Below, piece after piece: positions 11,801 through 18,079 of a stretch of DNA of 64,000 bases. The stretch is from Streptomyces hyderabadensis (lineage in GTDB: Bacteria; Actinomycetota; Actinomycetes; Streptomycetales; Streptomycetaceae): the NCBI RefSeq assembly GCF_020404845.1, contig NZ_JAIOJZ010000031.1, forward strand, positions 25,489-89,488. Direction: 5' to 3'. Made by a program: the position numbers and the translations under genes. Numbering within the stretch: the stretch's first letter is position 1; every line of letters starts with the position of its first letter. The notes below the pieces were generated by a model. That model saw only the letters and a program-made list of their open reading frames with translations, was not told where the DNA came from and made no database searches.

Positions 11801-12538
11801 GCCGGGACGCGCACGATCCGCACCCGGTCCGAACTGACCCGTGTCTCGCGCAGCGGGGACATGATCATCGAGTCGTTCCGGGTGGTGTGCACGGCCGACG
11901 ACGCGCCCCTCGCCGAACTCACCACGGTCTTCGGCTACTTCCCCCGGTCGGCGTTCGAGGACCAGCAAGGGCTGCCGGTCCCGGCCGAGGAGCGCGCCCG
12001 TCTCGACGAGCCCTGCGACCGAGTGGTCGACCTGACCGCCAGGCCCGCCCGCTACTGCGCCGGGGAGCCGCACCTGCCGGGCCGCATGCTGCTGATGCTG
12101 GACCGGGTCACGGGCTCCTGGCCGGAGGGCGGAAGCGCGGGGCTCGGCCGGCTGCGGTCGGAGAAGGACGTGCGCCCGGATGCCTGGTTCTTCCGGGCCC
12201 ACTTCTTCCAAGACCCGGTGCAGCCCGGCTCATTGGGGGTCGAGGCCATGTGCCAGCTGCTCCAGTACCACCTGATCGAGGGCGGCGCGGCGGACGGGAT
12301 CGTCCACCCCCGATTCGAACCGGTGCTGCCCGGCCGGGAGACGGTGTGGACGTACCGGGGCCAGATCACCCCCGCCAACCGGCTGATCCGGGTGGACATG
12401 GACATCGTGGAGACCGGTACGGACGCACGCGGGCCCTATGCCGTCGCGGACGCGACGCTGTGGGGGGACGACACGTGCATCTACCGGGTACGGGGGCTGG
12501 GGATGCGGGTGGTGTCGGGGCCCCCGCCCGTGCGGTGA
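5822..12538 (+). CDS. PUFA-type synthase subunit, KS-CLF-AT-DH-DH (PfaC-like)
   Basis: A 2238-residue partner of the preceding PfaA-like subunit. The N-terminal ketosynthase has DAACASS with Cys193 (codon 6398-6400). A second KS fold follows (about residues 500-830) in which the Cys motif is replaced by AEEASG, so it is a chain-length-factor type. An acyltransferase follows, with GYSSGE and its Ser codon at 8765. The last 800 residues hold two FabA-type double-hotdog dehydratases; the catalytic halves read GHFKNDPCMPG (near 10960) and AHFFQDPVQPG (near 12198). Proteobacterial systems usually place the acyltransferase in a separate PfaB, whereas the fused KS-CLF-AT-DH order is known from myxobacterial Pfa3. 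The gene follows its partner at 47 bp, so the two are probably co-transcribed. The ATG start was chosen because the KS fold begins directly after it. Confidence 0.93.
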   Translation: MRFEPIAIVGRGCVLPGALDPDGFWENVAAGRTSLTAAPEGRWRLPRHRVMGTVDDHLDRTWTDIGGYVEGFESVFDPEGFLVPPERIATLDPLFHWVLHGVRQALMEAGRTAPLGRGGLILGNLSYPTSTGAAFAEHVWLSAQRPELRDALLTGGRRPRPDARNRFSSGLPALLAARALGLGAGAWSLDAACASSLYAIKLACDRLHDGTADLMVAGAVSRPDPLYLHVGFCGLSATSRTGRSRPFDRDADGLVHGEGAGFVALARLSDARAAGLPVFGVIRGVGLSNDGRGSGLISPSEEGQVRAMSLAYEVAGVAPESVSLVECHATGTPVGDAVEARGMARVFGAADDVPIGSAKSNVGHLLASAGVVGLLKVLGAMRSGVRPATLGARRPLDALSGTPLRVLDTAEQWAGPRRAAVSAFGFGGTNAHLLLDDPDDAPPPSVPRPVYGPRSTARRAAPAERAPQDPVPGPDAPETPAAAADSGAPGDRTAGACAVPVAIVAIGARVGEGTSVEDLRRAVLGGGRRGPVAEIAVQLTGLCFPPLALERTVRHQLLVLEAAREAARTVGLPRERTMVVIGTGVDPEVARAGARWRIPHWLEESGVPVTAAWADLARDAFAQPMTAEGVVGSMPNLAANRISTQLDLAGPSFTVSAEEASGLVALEAAARALRSGEADAALVGATDLSCEAVHRAAVRESAPGVEPGDAAVVLVLKLLDAARRDGDTVVAVLDEEADDEPDMVIGDGPDAGFDPASAFGRAHAASGLVSVAVAALSLQHRAVPRPDAPADTAAVAHTARVVAVPAEGPATSVRLRAGDPRPWLPGPAPRLRVFSGADRAQVLAALEAGTESSAGPARLALVADGGTAWAERREAARRWLAQGGARPADVLYRDAPIGGETAFVYTNGSAAYPGMGHALTLAYPSLGESVRAGHRAIGTRLRSGRGPGVLDQIWSVAELAVFHTVFSREVLGLRPDAAIGYSSGESTALVALGAWPDASGLYEATRESGLFTTELTGELRAVRRYWRQRGIDGDRWSSYLVAAPLEAVRAELAGERAVHLMAVNAPGVCVVGGESKACAAVVTRLGVDRAIELDYDMAAHAPELAEVREVWREAHRRPTVDVPGVRFYSAATGRAYRPTTERAAEALTAQGLGTIDFAATIERAWADGVRVFVEHGPRKLCTGWIKRVLGDREHVAVALDTPEDTGLRNLCLAVGELVVAGVPVRADALTARLAEAATDLPAPGPTVTVAVPPTPCLPPLERVVTVLPRAPELAPVPAERAAPAERPGAPVAAVSAAAVGPVARLSDPASPASGSPEVAGTVVRQSRRAALVHEEIMAAHAEAHRRFLDVSALAVTALTAGGRTDAGRAAVSLPAGDVASAPPSAALPVPAPCAPPVPVRPRGPVSAPRPGRAPVPVPGAKPVFDRAQLEYLASGEISALFGPRFAEQDRYAVQTRMPGPPMLFADRVTAIDAVPAALVLPGPVRTDGRIWTETDVLADSWYLDATGCMPAGVLIEAGQADLLLLSWLGADLLNRGERAYRLLGCEVTFHGGPPRPGDTLCFEIHVDGHAEAGGVRLAFFHYDCYVDGELRLSVREGQAGFFTPAELAAGGGVRWDPAEHAPDDDLPCDPPAVRCERTSFGTDRVRALAQGSPAECFGQGWEATAAHVRTPLLDGERLRLLDEVTVFDPVGGPWGRGYLRAETAVSPDDWFFTGHFKNDPCMPGTLMLQGGLQAMAFYLTASGHTVDRDGWRFEPVDTQPSRAKCRGQATPESRRIVYEVFVRGVSAGPVPTLHADVLGSVDGRKAFLGRGMALRLVPDWPLSQWRVTGPPAVQEDGAPVPPSRLGGLSGHREEKAVAVAADGFRFDYASLLACAWGRPSEAFGTMYERFDGTRRVARLPGPPYHFMSRIVSVDGVQGGMREGSVVVAEYDVPERAWYFEQNPSRCMPLSVLMEVALQPCGWLASYVGSATTSEQDLLFRNLDGVKTVTGEVTAGTRTIRTRSELTRVSRSGDMIIESFRVVCTADDAPLAELTTVFGYFPRSAFEDQQGLPVPAEERARLDEPCDRVVDLTARPARYCAGEPHLPGRMLLMLDRVTGSWPEGGSAGLGRLRSEKDVRPDAWFFRAHFFQDPVQPGSLGVEAMCQLLQYHLIEGGAADGIVHPRFEPVLPGRETVWTYRGQITPANRLIRVDMDIVETGTDARGPYAVADATLWGDDTCIYRVRGLGMRVVSGPPPVR

Positions 12539-12558
12539 TCTGCTCGGTCCTCGGGGGT

Positions 12559-12587
12559 CGGAGCTCTGATGGCTGTTCAGCTCTCCG
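12559..12587 (+). terminator. Hairpin between convergent synthase and rarA genes
   Basis: CGGAG pairs with CTCCG, and an inner CTGA pairs with TCAG across a two-base mismatch, leaving a 7-nt loop. It starts 20 bp after the synthase stop codon and lies between convergent genes, so it could serve both strands. There is no T-run, as is common in high-GC actinobacteria. Confidence 0.4.
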
Positions 12588-12634
12588 CTTCGTCCTCGGC
12601 GAGGATGCGGTAGACGGTGGCGACTGGCCTTCGG

Positions 12635-13939
12635 TCATTCGCGTTGTCTGCGAGCGCGCAGGGCGGCCCAGTGGCGTAGGCGTTCGGTGATCTGGGCTTC
12701 GTAGCCGTTGCGGGTGGGCTCGTAGTACGTCTCGCGGTCCATGCCGTCGGGGAAGTAGTCGGCGCCGGAGAAGCCGTCGGTGGTGTCGGGGTCGTACTGG
12801 TAGTCCTTGCCGTAGCCGAGGTCCTTCATCAGCCGGGTCGGGGCGTTGAGGATGTGGGCGGGCGGCAGGAGTGAGCCGGTGCGCCGGGCGGCTCGGTCGG
12901 CGGCGTTGAAGCCGCGATGGACGGCGATGGACTTGGGGGCGGTGGCGAGGTAGACGACTGCCTGGGCGATCGCCAGCTCGCCTTCGGGGGTGCCGAGCCG
13001 CTCGTACACGTCCCAGGCGGCGAGCGCCTGCTGAACGGCGTGCGGGTCGGCGATGCCGATGTCCTCGTTCGCGAACCGAACCAGCCGGCGGGCGACGAAC
13101 AGGGGGTCCTCGCCGCCGTCGAGCATGCGGGCGAGCCAGTACAGGGCCGCGTCCGGGTCGGAGCCGCGCATCGACTTGTGGAGCGCGGAGATCAGGTTGT
13201 AGTGGCCCTCCTGCGCCTTGTCGTACAGCGGGGCGCGCTGCTGGATGTGGTGGGCGAGCGCGGCGGGGTCCAGGGCGGTCCCGGTGTCGGGGAGGGCTTG
13301 GAGCTGTTCGGCCATGTTGAGGAGGTAGCGGCCGTCGCCGTCGGCCATGGCGATCAGGGAGCGTCGGGCGGCGTCGTCCAGGGGCAGGCGGTGGCCGGTG
13401 AGGTGTTCGGCGCGGTCGAGGAGGGTGGACAGGGCGGCTTCGTCGAGGCGCTTGAGGACGAGGACCTGGGCGCGGGAGAGGAGGGAGCCGTTGAGTTCGA
13501 AGCTCGGGTTCTCCGTGGTGGCGCCGATCAGGGTGATGGTGCCGTCCTCGACGTAGGGGAGGAAGCTGTCCTGCTGGGCGCGGTTGAAGCGGTGGATCTC
13601 GTCGACGAACAGCAGGGTGCCCTGGCCGATGCCGCGCCGGCGTTGCGCGGCCGCGAAGACCTTGCGCAGGTCGGCCACGCCGGAGAAGGTGGCCGACACC
13701 GGTTCGAAGGCCAGGTTGCCGGCGTGGGCGAGGAGCCGGGCGATGGTGGTCTTCCCGACGCCGGGCGGGCCCCACAGGATGGCGGAGCTGAGGCGCTGCT
13801 GGGCGACCATGCGGCCCAGCGGGCCGTCCGGGGCCAGGAGGTGGTCCTGCCCGATGACCTCGTCCAGCCGGGTGGGGCGCAGGCGGTCGGCGAGCGGCCG
13901 GGCGGGCTCCTCGTCGAAGAGCGGCAGGGTCGGTTCCAT
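12635..13939 (-). CDS. rarA: Replication-associated recombination protein A (MgsA/RarA AAA+ ATPase)
   Basis: Cytoplasmic clamp-loader-related ATPase that acts at stalled replication forks. The 434-residue length is normal for the family. The N-terminus PLADRLRPTRLDEVIGQ is followed by a Walker A box (GPPGVGKT), a Walker B region (LLFVDEIHRFN) and sensor 1 (GATTENPSF). The C-terminal half carries the MgsA tetramerisation region (YWLARMLDGGEDPLFVARRL). The ATG at 13937-13939 gives the family-typical short N-terminus. It converges on the lipid synthase and is probably core-genome sequence flanking the biosynthetic genes. In many bacteria rarA is linked to other housekeeping genes, which is not so here. 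Confidence 0.95.
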   Translation of the reverse strand: MEPTLPLFDEEPARPLADRLRPTRLDEVIGQDHLLAPDGPLGRMVAQQRLSSAILWGPPGVGKTTIARLLAHAGNLAFEPVSATFSGVADLRKVFAAAQRRRGIGQGTLLFVDEIHRFNRAQQDSFLPYVEDGTITLIGATTENPSFELNGSLLSRAQVLVLKRLDEAALSTLLDRAEHLTGHRLPLDDAARRSLIAMADGDGRYLLNMAEQLQALPDTGTALDPAALAHHIQQRAPLYDKAQEGHYNLISALHKSMRGSDPDAALYWLARMLDGGEDPLFVARRLVRFANEDIGIADPHAVQQALAAWDVYERLGTPEGELAIAQAVVYLATAPKSIAVHRGFNAADRAARRTGSLLPPAHILNAPTRLMKDLGYGKDYQYDPDTTDGFSGADYFPDGMDRETYYEPTRNGYEAQITERLRHWAALRARRQRE

Positions 13940-14028
13940 GGATCTCTCGGTCGGTGGCGAGCGTGTGAAGCTCTGTACGGGGCGTTGGCAGGTGTCGGAT
14001 CAGCCGCTGATGGGCGCGCTGGGGGTGC

Positions 14029-14397
14029 TCATCGGGGACTCGGGCGATCGCGTCGTGGCAATCCTTCGACGACCAGGTCGTAGGAGTCCTCGACCACGTC
14101 GGTGATGAGGCGCTTGGTGATACCGGGTCCCGGCCCGAGCGTGATCCAGTGGCGTTTGTCGAGGTAGCGGCCCGGTGTGATCGCGGCGTGGGCGTGCACG
14201 AAGGCATGGGCGTGTTCGGGTTCGCACTTGACCGTGATGATCTGCTCGTCCGGGTCGTCGGTGACGATCAGGAACACCTTGCCCGCGACCTTGTACACGT
14301 CGAGCTGGGGGGTGAAGGGGCGTGAGTGGCTGACCTCGGGCAGGGCGAGGGCTGCCGTACGCGCGGCGTCCTGGAGCCGGTCGCCGGCCGCGCTCAC
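14029..14397 (-). CDS. MmcQ/YjbR family protein (downstream copy)
   Basis: A 122-residue protein of the MmcQ/YjbR family, a CyaY-like fold thought to bind DNA but without a settled role. Family features are VYKVAGKVFLIV, the Cys-Glu-Pro turn, ITPGRYLDKRHWITL and the C-terminal DSYDLVVEGLP. The GTG start overlaps the stop codon of the upstream paralogue as GTGA (14394-14397). This fixes the start and indicates translational coupling. The two copies are clearly related but divergent, so the duplication is not recent. Confidence 0.85.
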   Translation of the reverse strand: MSAAGDRLQDAARTAALALPEVSHSRPFTPQLDVYKVAGKVFLIVTDDPDEQIITVKCEPEHAHAFVHAHAAITPGRYLDKRHWITLGPGPGITKRLITDVVEDSYDLVVEGLPRRDRPSPR

Positions 14398-14780
14398 CGG
14401 GATGCCCGCGTGCCGCCGGCGTAGGTGTGCGGGTCGACGGGCTGCCTGGCTCTGGGCAGGTGGGCGACGACGAGCCGGTAGGACTCTGTGACGAGCTCTT
14501 GGACGAGGGATTCGTCCACGCCGTCCCCGTCCTCCAGGGTGATCCAGTGCTTCTTGTTCATGTGGTAGCCGGGGGTGATGTGGCTGTTGTGTTCTCGCAG
14601 GGCGAGCGCCTCGCCGGGGTCCGACTTGAGGATCACGACTGGGCGTCCGGGGACGTCGGTCATGAGCATGAACACCTTGCCGCGTACCTTGAAGACCTCC
14701 CAGTCGTCCCCGAAGGGGTGCCCCAGCTCGGCGCCGGGGAGCTCCTGGGCGCAGTCGGCGGCGGTCTTGTGCAGAGTCAT
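14394..14780 (-). CDS. MmcQ/YjbR family protein (upstream copy)
   Basis: A 128-residue member of the same family as the next gene downstream: VFKVRGKVFMLMTD, HITPGYHMNKKHWITL and ESYRLVVAHLP line up with its paralogue. An AAGGAGG ribosome-binding site sits about ten bases before the ATG at 14780. The C-terminal tail is unconserved. The gene diverges from the AraC regulator across 132 bp, which may hold a shared promoter region. Possible DNA binding is a family assumption, not something the sequence proves. Confidence 0.87.
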   Translation of the reverse strand: MTLHKTAADCAQELPGAELGHPFGDDWEVFKVRGKVFMLMTDVPGRPVVILKSDPGEALALREHNSHITPGYHMNKKHWITLEDGDGVDESLVQELVTESYRLVVAHLPRARQPVDPHTYAGGTRASR

Positions 14781-14912
14781 GGGGCGTTGTCCTCCTTGAA
14801 GTGGTGGCGGGCTTCGGCGCTGAAGACCGCAGAGTGTGCGCTCCCGCAGGTGCGGCGGCACAGTCCATCCTTGCCCGGAAACCGCCGAAAACGGACGGTA
14901 AGCTGCGGACAC

Positions 14913-15848
14913 ATGATGGTCGACAAACGACATCCGGCTCTCCATGGCCACGCCGGACCGGCCGAGGTCCCCTTGTACGGTTTCCAGCCCCCGGTCGGCA
15001 CGCCCTTCGGGCTGGAGGTGAACACCGTGGAGGACTTCTTCGCCCAGCACGACGACTGGCCGTGGAGCCCGCCCCGTCCGGGCCGCGCGACCTTCCACTA
15101 CCTCATCGGGGTCACCGAGGGTGAGCTGCTCCACGACGTCGACCACCTCACGCGGACCGTCGCCCCCGGCCAGTGGCTGTGGGTGCGGCCCGGACACACC
15201 CAGTGCTGGCATCCGCCCGGCACCGCCCGGGGCCCGTTCATCCTGTTCGAACCGGGCGTCCTGGCACCTGGCACCGCCCGCCTGCTGGCGCCGCTCACCG
15301 CGCACGATGCCTCCGCCGTGCTGAGCCCGCACCCCGACGACGCCGTCTGGCTCCGGCAGACGGCACTTCAGCTTCTCGACGAACACCGCGCGCTCGGGCG
15401 CCGCCCCCTCGATGTCCACCACGCCCTGCGCCGCAGCCTGCTCGAAGCGCTGCTGCTGCGCCTGGCCAACGCCCCCGGCATCACGCCCACGGGCACGGCG
15501 ACGGCCGGCCCAGGCTGTGGTGACACCTACGGCGGCTTCGCGGACGCCCTGGAGCTGCACTTCCGCGAACTCCACCGGGCCGCAGACTACGCCGAGCTGC
15601 TCGGCTGCTCGGTTCGCACCCTCAGCCGCGCCGCCCGGGACGCGACCGGCAAAGGGGTGCGTCACCTCATCGACGAGCGGCGGCTACTCGAAGCCCGGCG
15701 CCTGCTGGGACATGCCCGGTGGGAGGCCCGGGCTGTGGCCGCTCATCTCGGTTTCTCCGATCCCGCGAACTTCGGCCGCTTCTTCCGCGACCGCACCGGT
15801 CTCACGCCAGCCGCGTTCGCGGCCCGCGACACCACCACCGGTCCATGA
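14913..15848 (+). CDS. AraC family transcriptional regulator
   Basis: A 311-residue regulator with an N-terminal cupin-like sensing domain (GQWLWVRPGHTQCWH, a typical AraC ligand-binding strand) and a C-terminal double helix-turn-helix (YAELLGCSVRTLSRAARDA, then VAAHLGFSDPANFGRFFRDRTGLTPAAF). The first of two adjacent ATGs (14913, 14916) was taken as start; either is possible, and the ribosome-binding site is weak. It is divergent from the MmcQ/YjbR pair. The ligand is unknown and no catabolic operon lies beside it. Confidence 0.88.
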   Translation: MMVDKRHPALHGHAGPAEVPLYGFQPPVGTPFGLEVNTVEDFFAQHDDWPWSPPRPGRATFHYLIGVTEGELLHDVDHLTRTVAPGQWLWVRPGHTQCWHPPGTARGPFILFEPGVLAPGTARLLAPLTAHDASAVLSPHPDDAVWLRQTALQLLDEHRALGRRPLDVHHALRRSLLEALLLRLANAPGITPTGTATAGPGCGDTYGGFADALELHFRELHRAADYAELLGCSVRTLSRAARDATGKGVRHLIDERRLLEARRLLGHARWEARAVAAHLGFSDPANFGRFFRDRTGLTPAAFAARDTTTGP

Positions 15849-15985
15849 GCGGAGTGCGCCCGCCCAGTACTCAAGGGGCGACGGGCAGGCCGAGTACTTC
15901 AGATGTATACGCGATGGAATCGACGTACCAGGCCGCACATACCGCTCCTGAGCACGCACATGCCGCCGAGAACTGCGGCCGCGCC

Positions 15986-16471
15986 TCAGTGGCCGCGACC
16001 GCCCCGGGGCCGGACAAGCAGCAGAGAAAGCGTGGCGAGCGCGGCGACGGCCTGGGCGACCGCGGTGGCTTCCTTCTCGCCGTACCAGACCGGCTCGTAC
16101 ATGTCCGGGATCGGCCCCAGTTCGCCGACGTCCACATAGCAGTACACGAGCAGCAGCGCGAGTCCGCCGACCGCCACCAACGCGGCGAAGAGGTCCTCGG
16201 GGAGGCGGCGCCAGACGAGGACGAGCAGGGCGGCCAGGGCCGCGAGGGCCGCCTCGAGGCGGAAGAGGGTGCCCTGGCCGACGACGCTCGACGCGATGGC
16301 GTCGTACCGGTCGGCGAGGTGCGCGTGCAGATACGCGTCCACGGCGAGACCGGCCGCGGCGAGCACTCGCACGGCACCCCGTACGACGCGGCCGGCGCCG
16401 CCTCGGCGCGGGGGGCGGAGCGCTGGACTGTGACGACACGGCAGGTCTCCGTTCTCGGGGCCGGCGGCCAC
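15986..16471 (-). CDS. Small integral membrane protein, function unknown
   Basis: A 161-residue protein with about four hydrophobic segments (VLAAAGLAVDAYLHAHL, LAALAALLVLVW, ALVAVGGLALLLVYCYVDV, and a C-terminal helix). A short acidic stretch containing IPDMYEPVWYGEKEA lies between helices 3 and 4. It starts with GTG nine bases after the stop of a truncated cupredoxin reading frame, so the two were probably one operon. That association hints at a copper- or redox-linked membrane role, but the protein itself has no motif I recognise. Confidence 0.7.
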   Translation of the reverse strand: MAAGPENGDLPCRHSPALRPPRRGGAGRVVRGAVRVLAAAGLAVDAYLHAHLADRYDAIASSVVGQGTLFRLEAALAALAALLVLVWRRLPEDLFAALVAVGGLALLLVYCYVDVGELGPIPDMYEPVWYGEKEATAVAQAVAALATLSLLLVRPRGGRGH

Positions 16472-16480
16472 AGGCCGGGG

Positions 16481-16603
16481 TCACTCGACGGTGAGCGTGC
16501 CCTTCATGAACGGGTGGATCGTGCAGGTGCAGGGGAAGCCGCCCGCCGTGGACGGCGCCGTGAAAGTGGCGCTCTTGCCGGGGGCGATCACCCGTCGCCA
16601 GGG
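16481..16603 (-). pseudogene. C-terminal stump of a cupredoxin (blue-copper-like) gene
   Basis: The minus strand encodes VIAPGKSATFTAP, then FPCTCTIHPFMKGTLTVE and a stop at 16481-16483. This is the last third of a cupredoxin domain, including the Cys and His ligand loop. No signal peptide or N-terminal strands are present. The frame is cut at about 16592-16604, exactly where the next gene (a winged-helix regulator) ends, and it is in frame after that gene's TAG. The region looks like a rearrangement breakpoint that removed the start of the cupredoxin gene. A 36-residue peptide from the GTG at 16591 is conceivable but unlikely to fold. Confidence 0.7.
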
Positions 16604-17311
16604 CTACGGGCCGCCCCGGTGCGGTCGTCGGGCGGCCGTGGCTTCGGGCTCCTGCTCGGGCGGGTCGACGATCACGCAGCAGCGGCCGGGGCGGGGGGCG
16701 AGCACCGCACGGCCGGGCTGGTGTCCGCCGGCCTCGAGCACGCCCCGTACCAGGTGCAGGTTCAGCCAGCACACCAGTTCCGTGTGCTCGCGAGCGAGCC
16801 GGTGGAAGGGGCAGTTGCGCAGGTCGATGCTGCCCCCGGCCGTCGTCGCGGGCTCGTAGCCGCAGCCGCGCAGCGCCGCCGTCAGGTCCTCGCCACCGGC
16901 CGACCTGCCCGCCGCGTGCGCGGCGGCGGCCACGGCCTCCCGCACCGCTCCGGAGTCGTCCGCGGCGACGGCCTCGGCCAGCACCCCGGCGAGCAGACCG
17001 TAGTCGCGGGGCGGCACGCTGACCGACAGCTCCTGGTCCGTCCGCGTGTAGCGCTTGGCCGGGCGGCCGGCTCCCGGGCCGCCGCGCCCGGCGGCCCGCG
17101 CGTAGCCGACGGTCAGCAGGCCCGCCTCGGCCAGCTTGTCCAGGTGATAGGCCGCGAGCGTGCGGCTGATCCCAGCCGCCTTCGCGGCGTCCTCCCGGCT
17201 GACAGCCTCGTCGCAGGTCCGCACGTAGTCGTACAGCCGACGCCGCACCGGATCGTCCAGGCTGCTCAGTCCGCCGATGGCGTCCCTGTCACGGTCCTCG
17301 TTCGTACCCAC
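16604..17311 (-). CDS. Winged-helix regulator with SufR-like cysteine-rich C-terminus
   Basis: A 235-residue regulator. The N-terminal ArsR/DeoR-like winged helix covers about residues 15-90 (DPVRRRLYDYV, ISRTLAAYHLDKLAEAGLL). The C-terminal domain has Cys150, Cys167, Cys181 and Cys211/212 in the pattern NCPFHRLAREHTELVC...GRCC. This resembles the iron-sulphur ligand region of SufR-type repressors, so a redox or Fe-S switch is a reasonable inference. The GTG start at 17311 lies next to a perfect palindrome (17332-17348) in the promoter shared with folE, so it probably represses the folE operon and itself. The gene ends against the truncated cupredoxin. Confidence 0.82.
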   Translation of the reverse strand: MGTNEDRDRDAIGGLSSLDDPVRRRLYDYVRTCDEAVSREDAAKAAGISRTLAAYHLDKLAEAGLLTVGYARAAGRGGPGAGRPAKRYTRTDQELSVSVPPRDYGLLAGVLAEAVAADDSGAVREAVAAAAHAAGRSAGGEDLTAALRGCGYEPATTAGGSIDLRNCPFHRLAREHTELVCWLNLHLVRGVLEAGGHQPGRAVLAPRPGRCCVIVDPPEQEPEATAARRPHRGGP

Positions 17312-17331
17312 ATTCCCAATGTAACACCAAT

Positions 17332-17348
17332 GAGATTTGACAAATCTC
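17332..17348. promoter_or_regulatory. Perfect palindrome between regulator and folE operon
   Basis: GAGATTTGACAAATCTC has two exact 8-nt half-sites around one central base. It sits 20 bp from the regulator start and 84 bp before folE, in an AT-rich island within GC-rich DNA. This is the expected position for an operator controlling both divergent units, most simply bound by the adjacent winged-helix protein. Confidence 0.75.
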
Positions 17349-17431
17349 TGGCGCGGTGGCCAGCCTGTAAAAACAACAGAAGTTGGCGATACACAGAGGG
17401 CCGTGCACATGTCACAGGAGGGTCCGTGGAG

Positions 17432-18046
17432 ATGACTGCCACAGCCGCACTGCAGGTGATCGAGGACGTCACCGGGCCCGAAGAGGTCACCGGCCCCGAC
17501 CTGGAGGCCGCCGAGCGGGCCGCCCGGGAGTTCCTGCAGGCGCTCGGGGTCGTGGTGGACAGCGAGGGGACTCGGGACACGCCCGGCCGGATGGCCCGCG
17601 GCTACGCCGAACTGCTCAGCGCGCGCCCCTTCCGGATGACCACGTTCCCCAACGACGAGGGCTACGACGAGCTCGTCCTGGCCCGCGACATCCCCCTGCG
17701 GTCGGTCTGCCAGCACCACATGCTGCCCTTCGTGGGGGTGGCACACGTCGGCTACCTGCCCGGCGCGCGGATCCTCGGGCTGTCGAAGCTGGCCCGGGTG
17801 GTGGAGCACTACGCCTGCCGGCCCCAGGTGCAGGAACGGCTGACCAAGCAGGTCGCCGACCACCTCGCCGAGCAGTTGCAGCCCCGGGGCGTCGGGGTCG
17901 TCGTCGAAGCCGAGCACACCTGCATGAGCCTGCGCGGAGTGCGGGCCACCGGATCGAGAACCGTCACCTCCACCCTGCTCGGAACGCTGCGCGACGACGC
18001 GGCGTCCCGCCAGGAGTTCCTCGCCCTCACCGGCGTCCAGCGGTAG
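17432..18046 (+). CDS. folE: GTP cyclohydrolase I (FolE type IA)
   Basis: Converts GTP to 7,8-dihydroneopterin triphosphate, the first step of pterin and folate synthesis. The 204-residue length is normal. Zinc ligands are visible as Cys93 and His96 (CQHHMLPF) and Cys164 (HTCMSLRG). RDTPGRMARGY and GLSKLARVVE are also family signatures. AGGAGG precedes ATG 17432 by ten bases; a GTG at 17426 is an in-frame alternative. It is the first gene of a folE, FAD-reductase, FolP2-type, RibD-like series and is apart from any canonical folKPBE set. It is therefore probably a paralogue dedicated to a special pterin or induced under particular conditions. Confidence 0.93.
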   Translation: MTATAALQVIEDVTGPEEVTGPDLEAAERAAREFLQALGVVVDSEGTRDTPGRMARGYAELLSARPFRMTTFPNDEGYDELVLARDIPLRSVCQHHMLPFVGVAHVGYLPGARILGLSKLARVVEHYACRPQVQERLTKQVADHLAEQLQPRGVGVVVEAEHTCMSLRGVRATGSRTVTSTLLGTLRDDAASRQEFLALTGVQR

Positions 18047-18079
18047 CGGAGCAACGCACCAGGCCATTGGGAGGCAGTC

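Noticed and set aside
12588..12634. Minus-strand fragment reading RPVATVYRILAEDEAES and a stop, resembling the end of an HTH protein
   Set aside because: It is too short, lacks a start, and overlaps the end of rarA in another frame; no gene can be supported.
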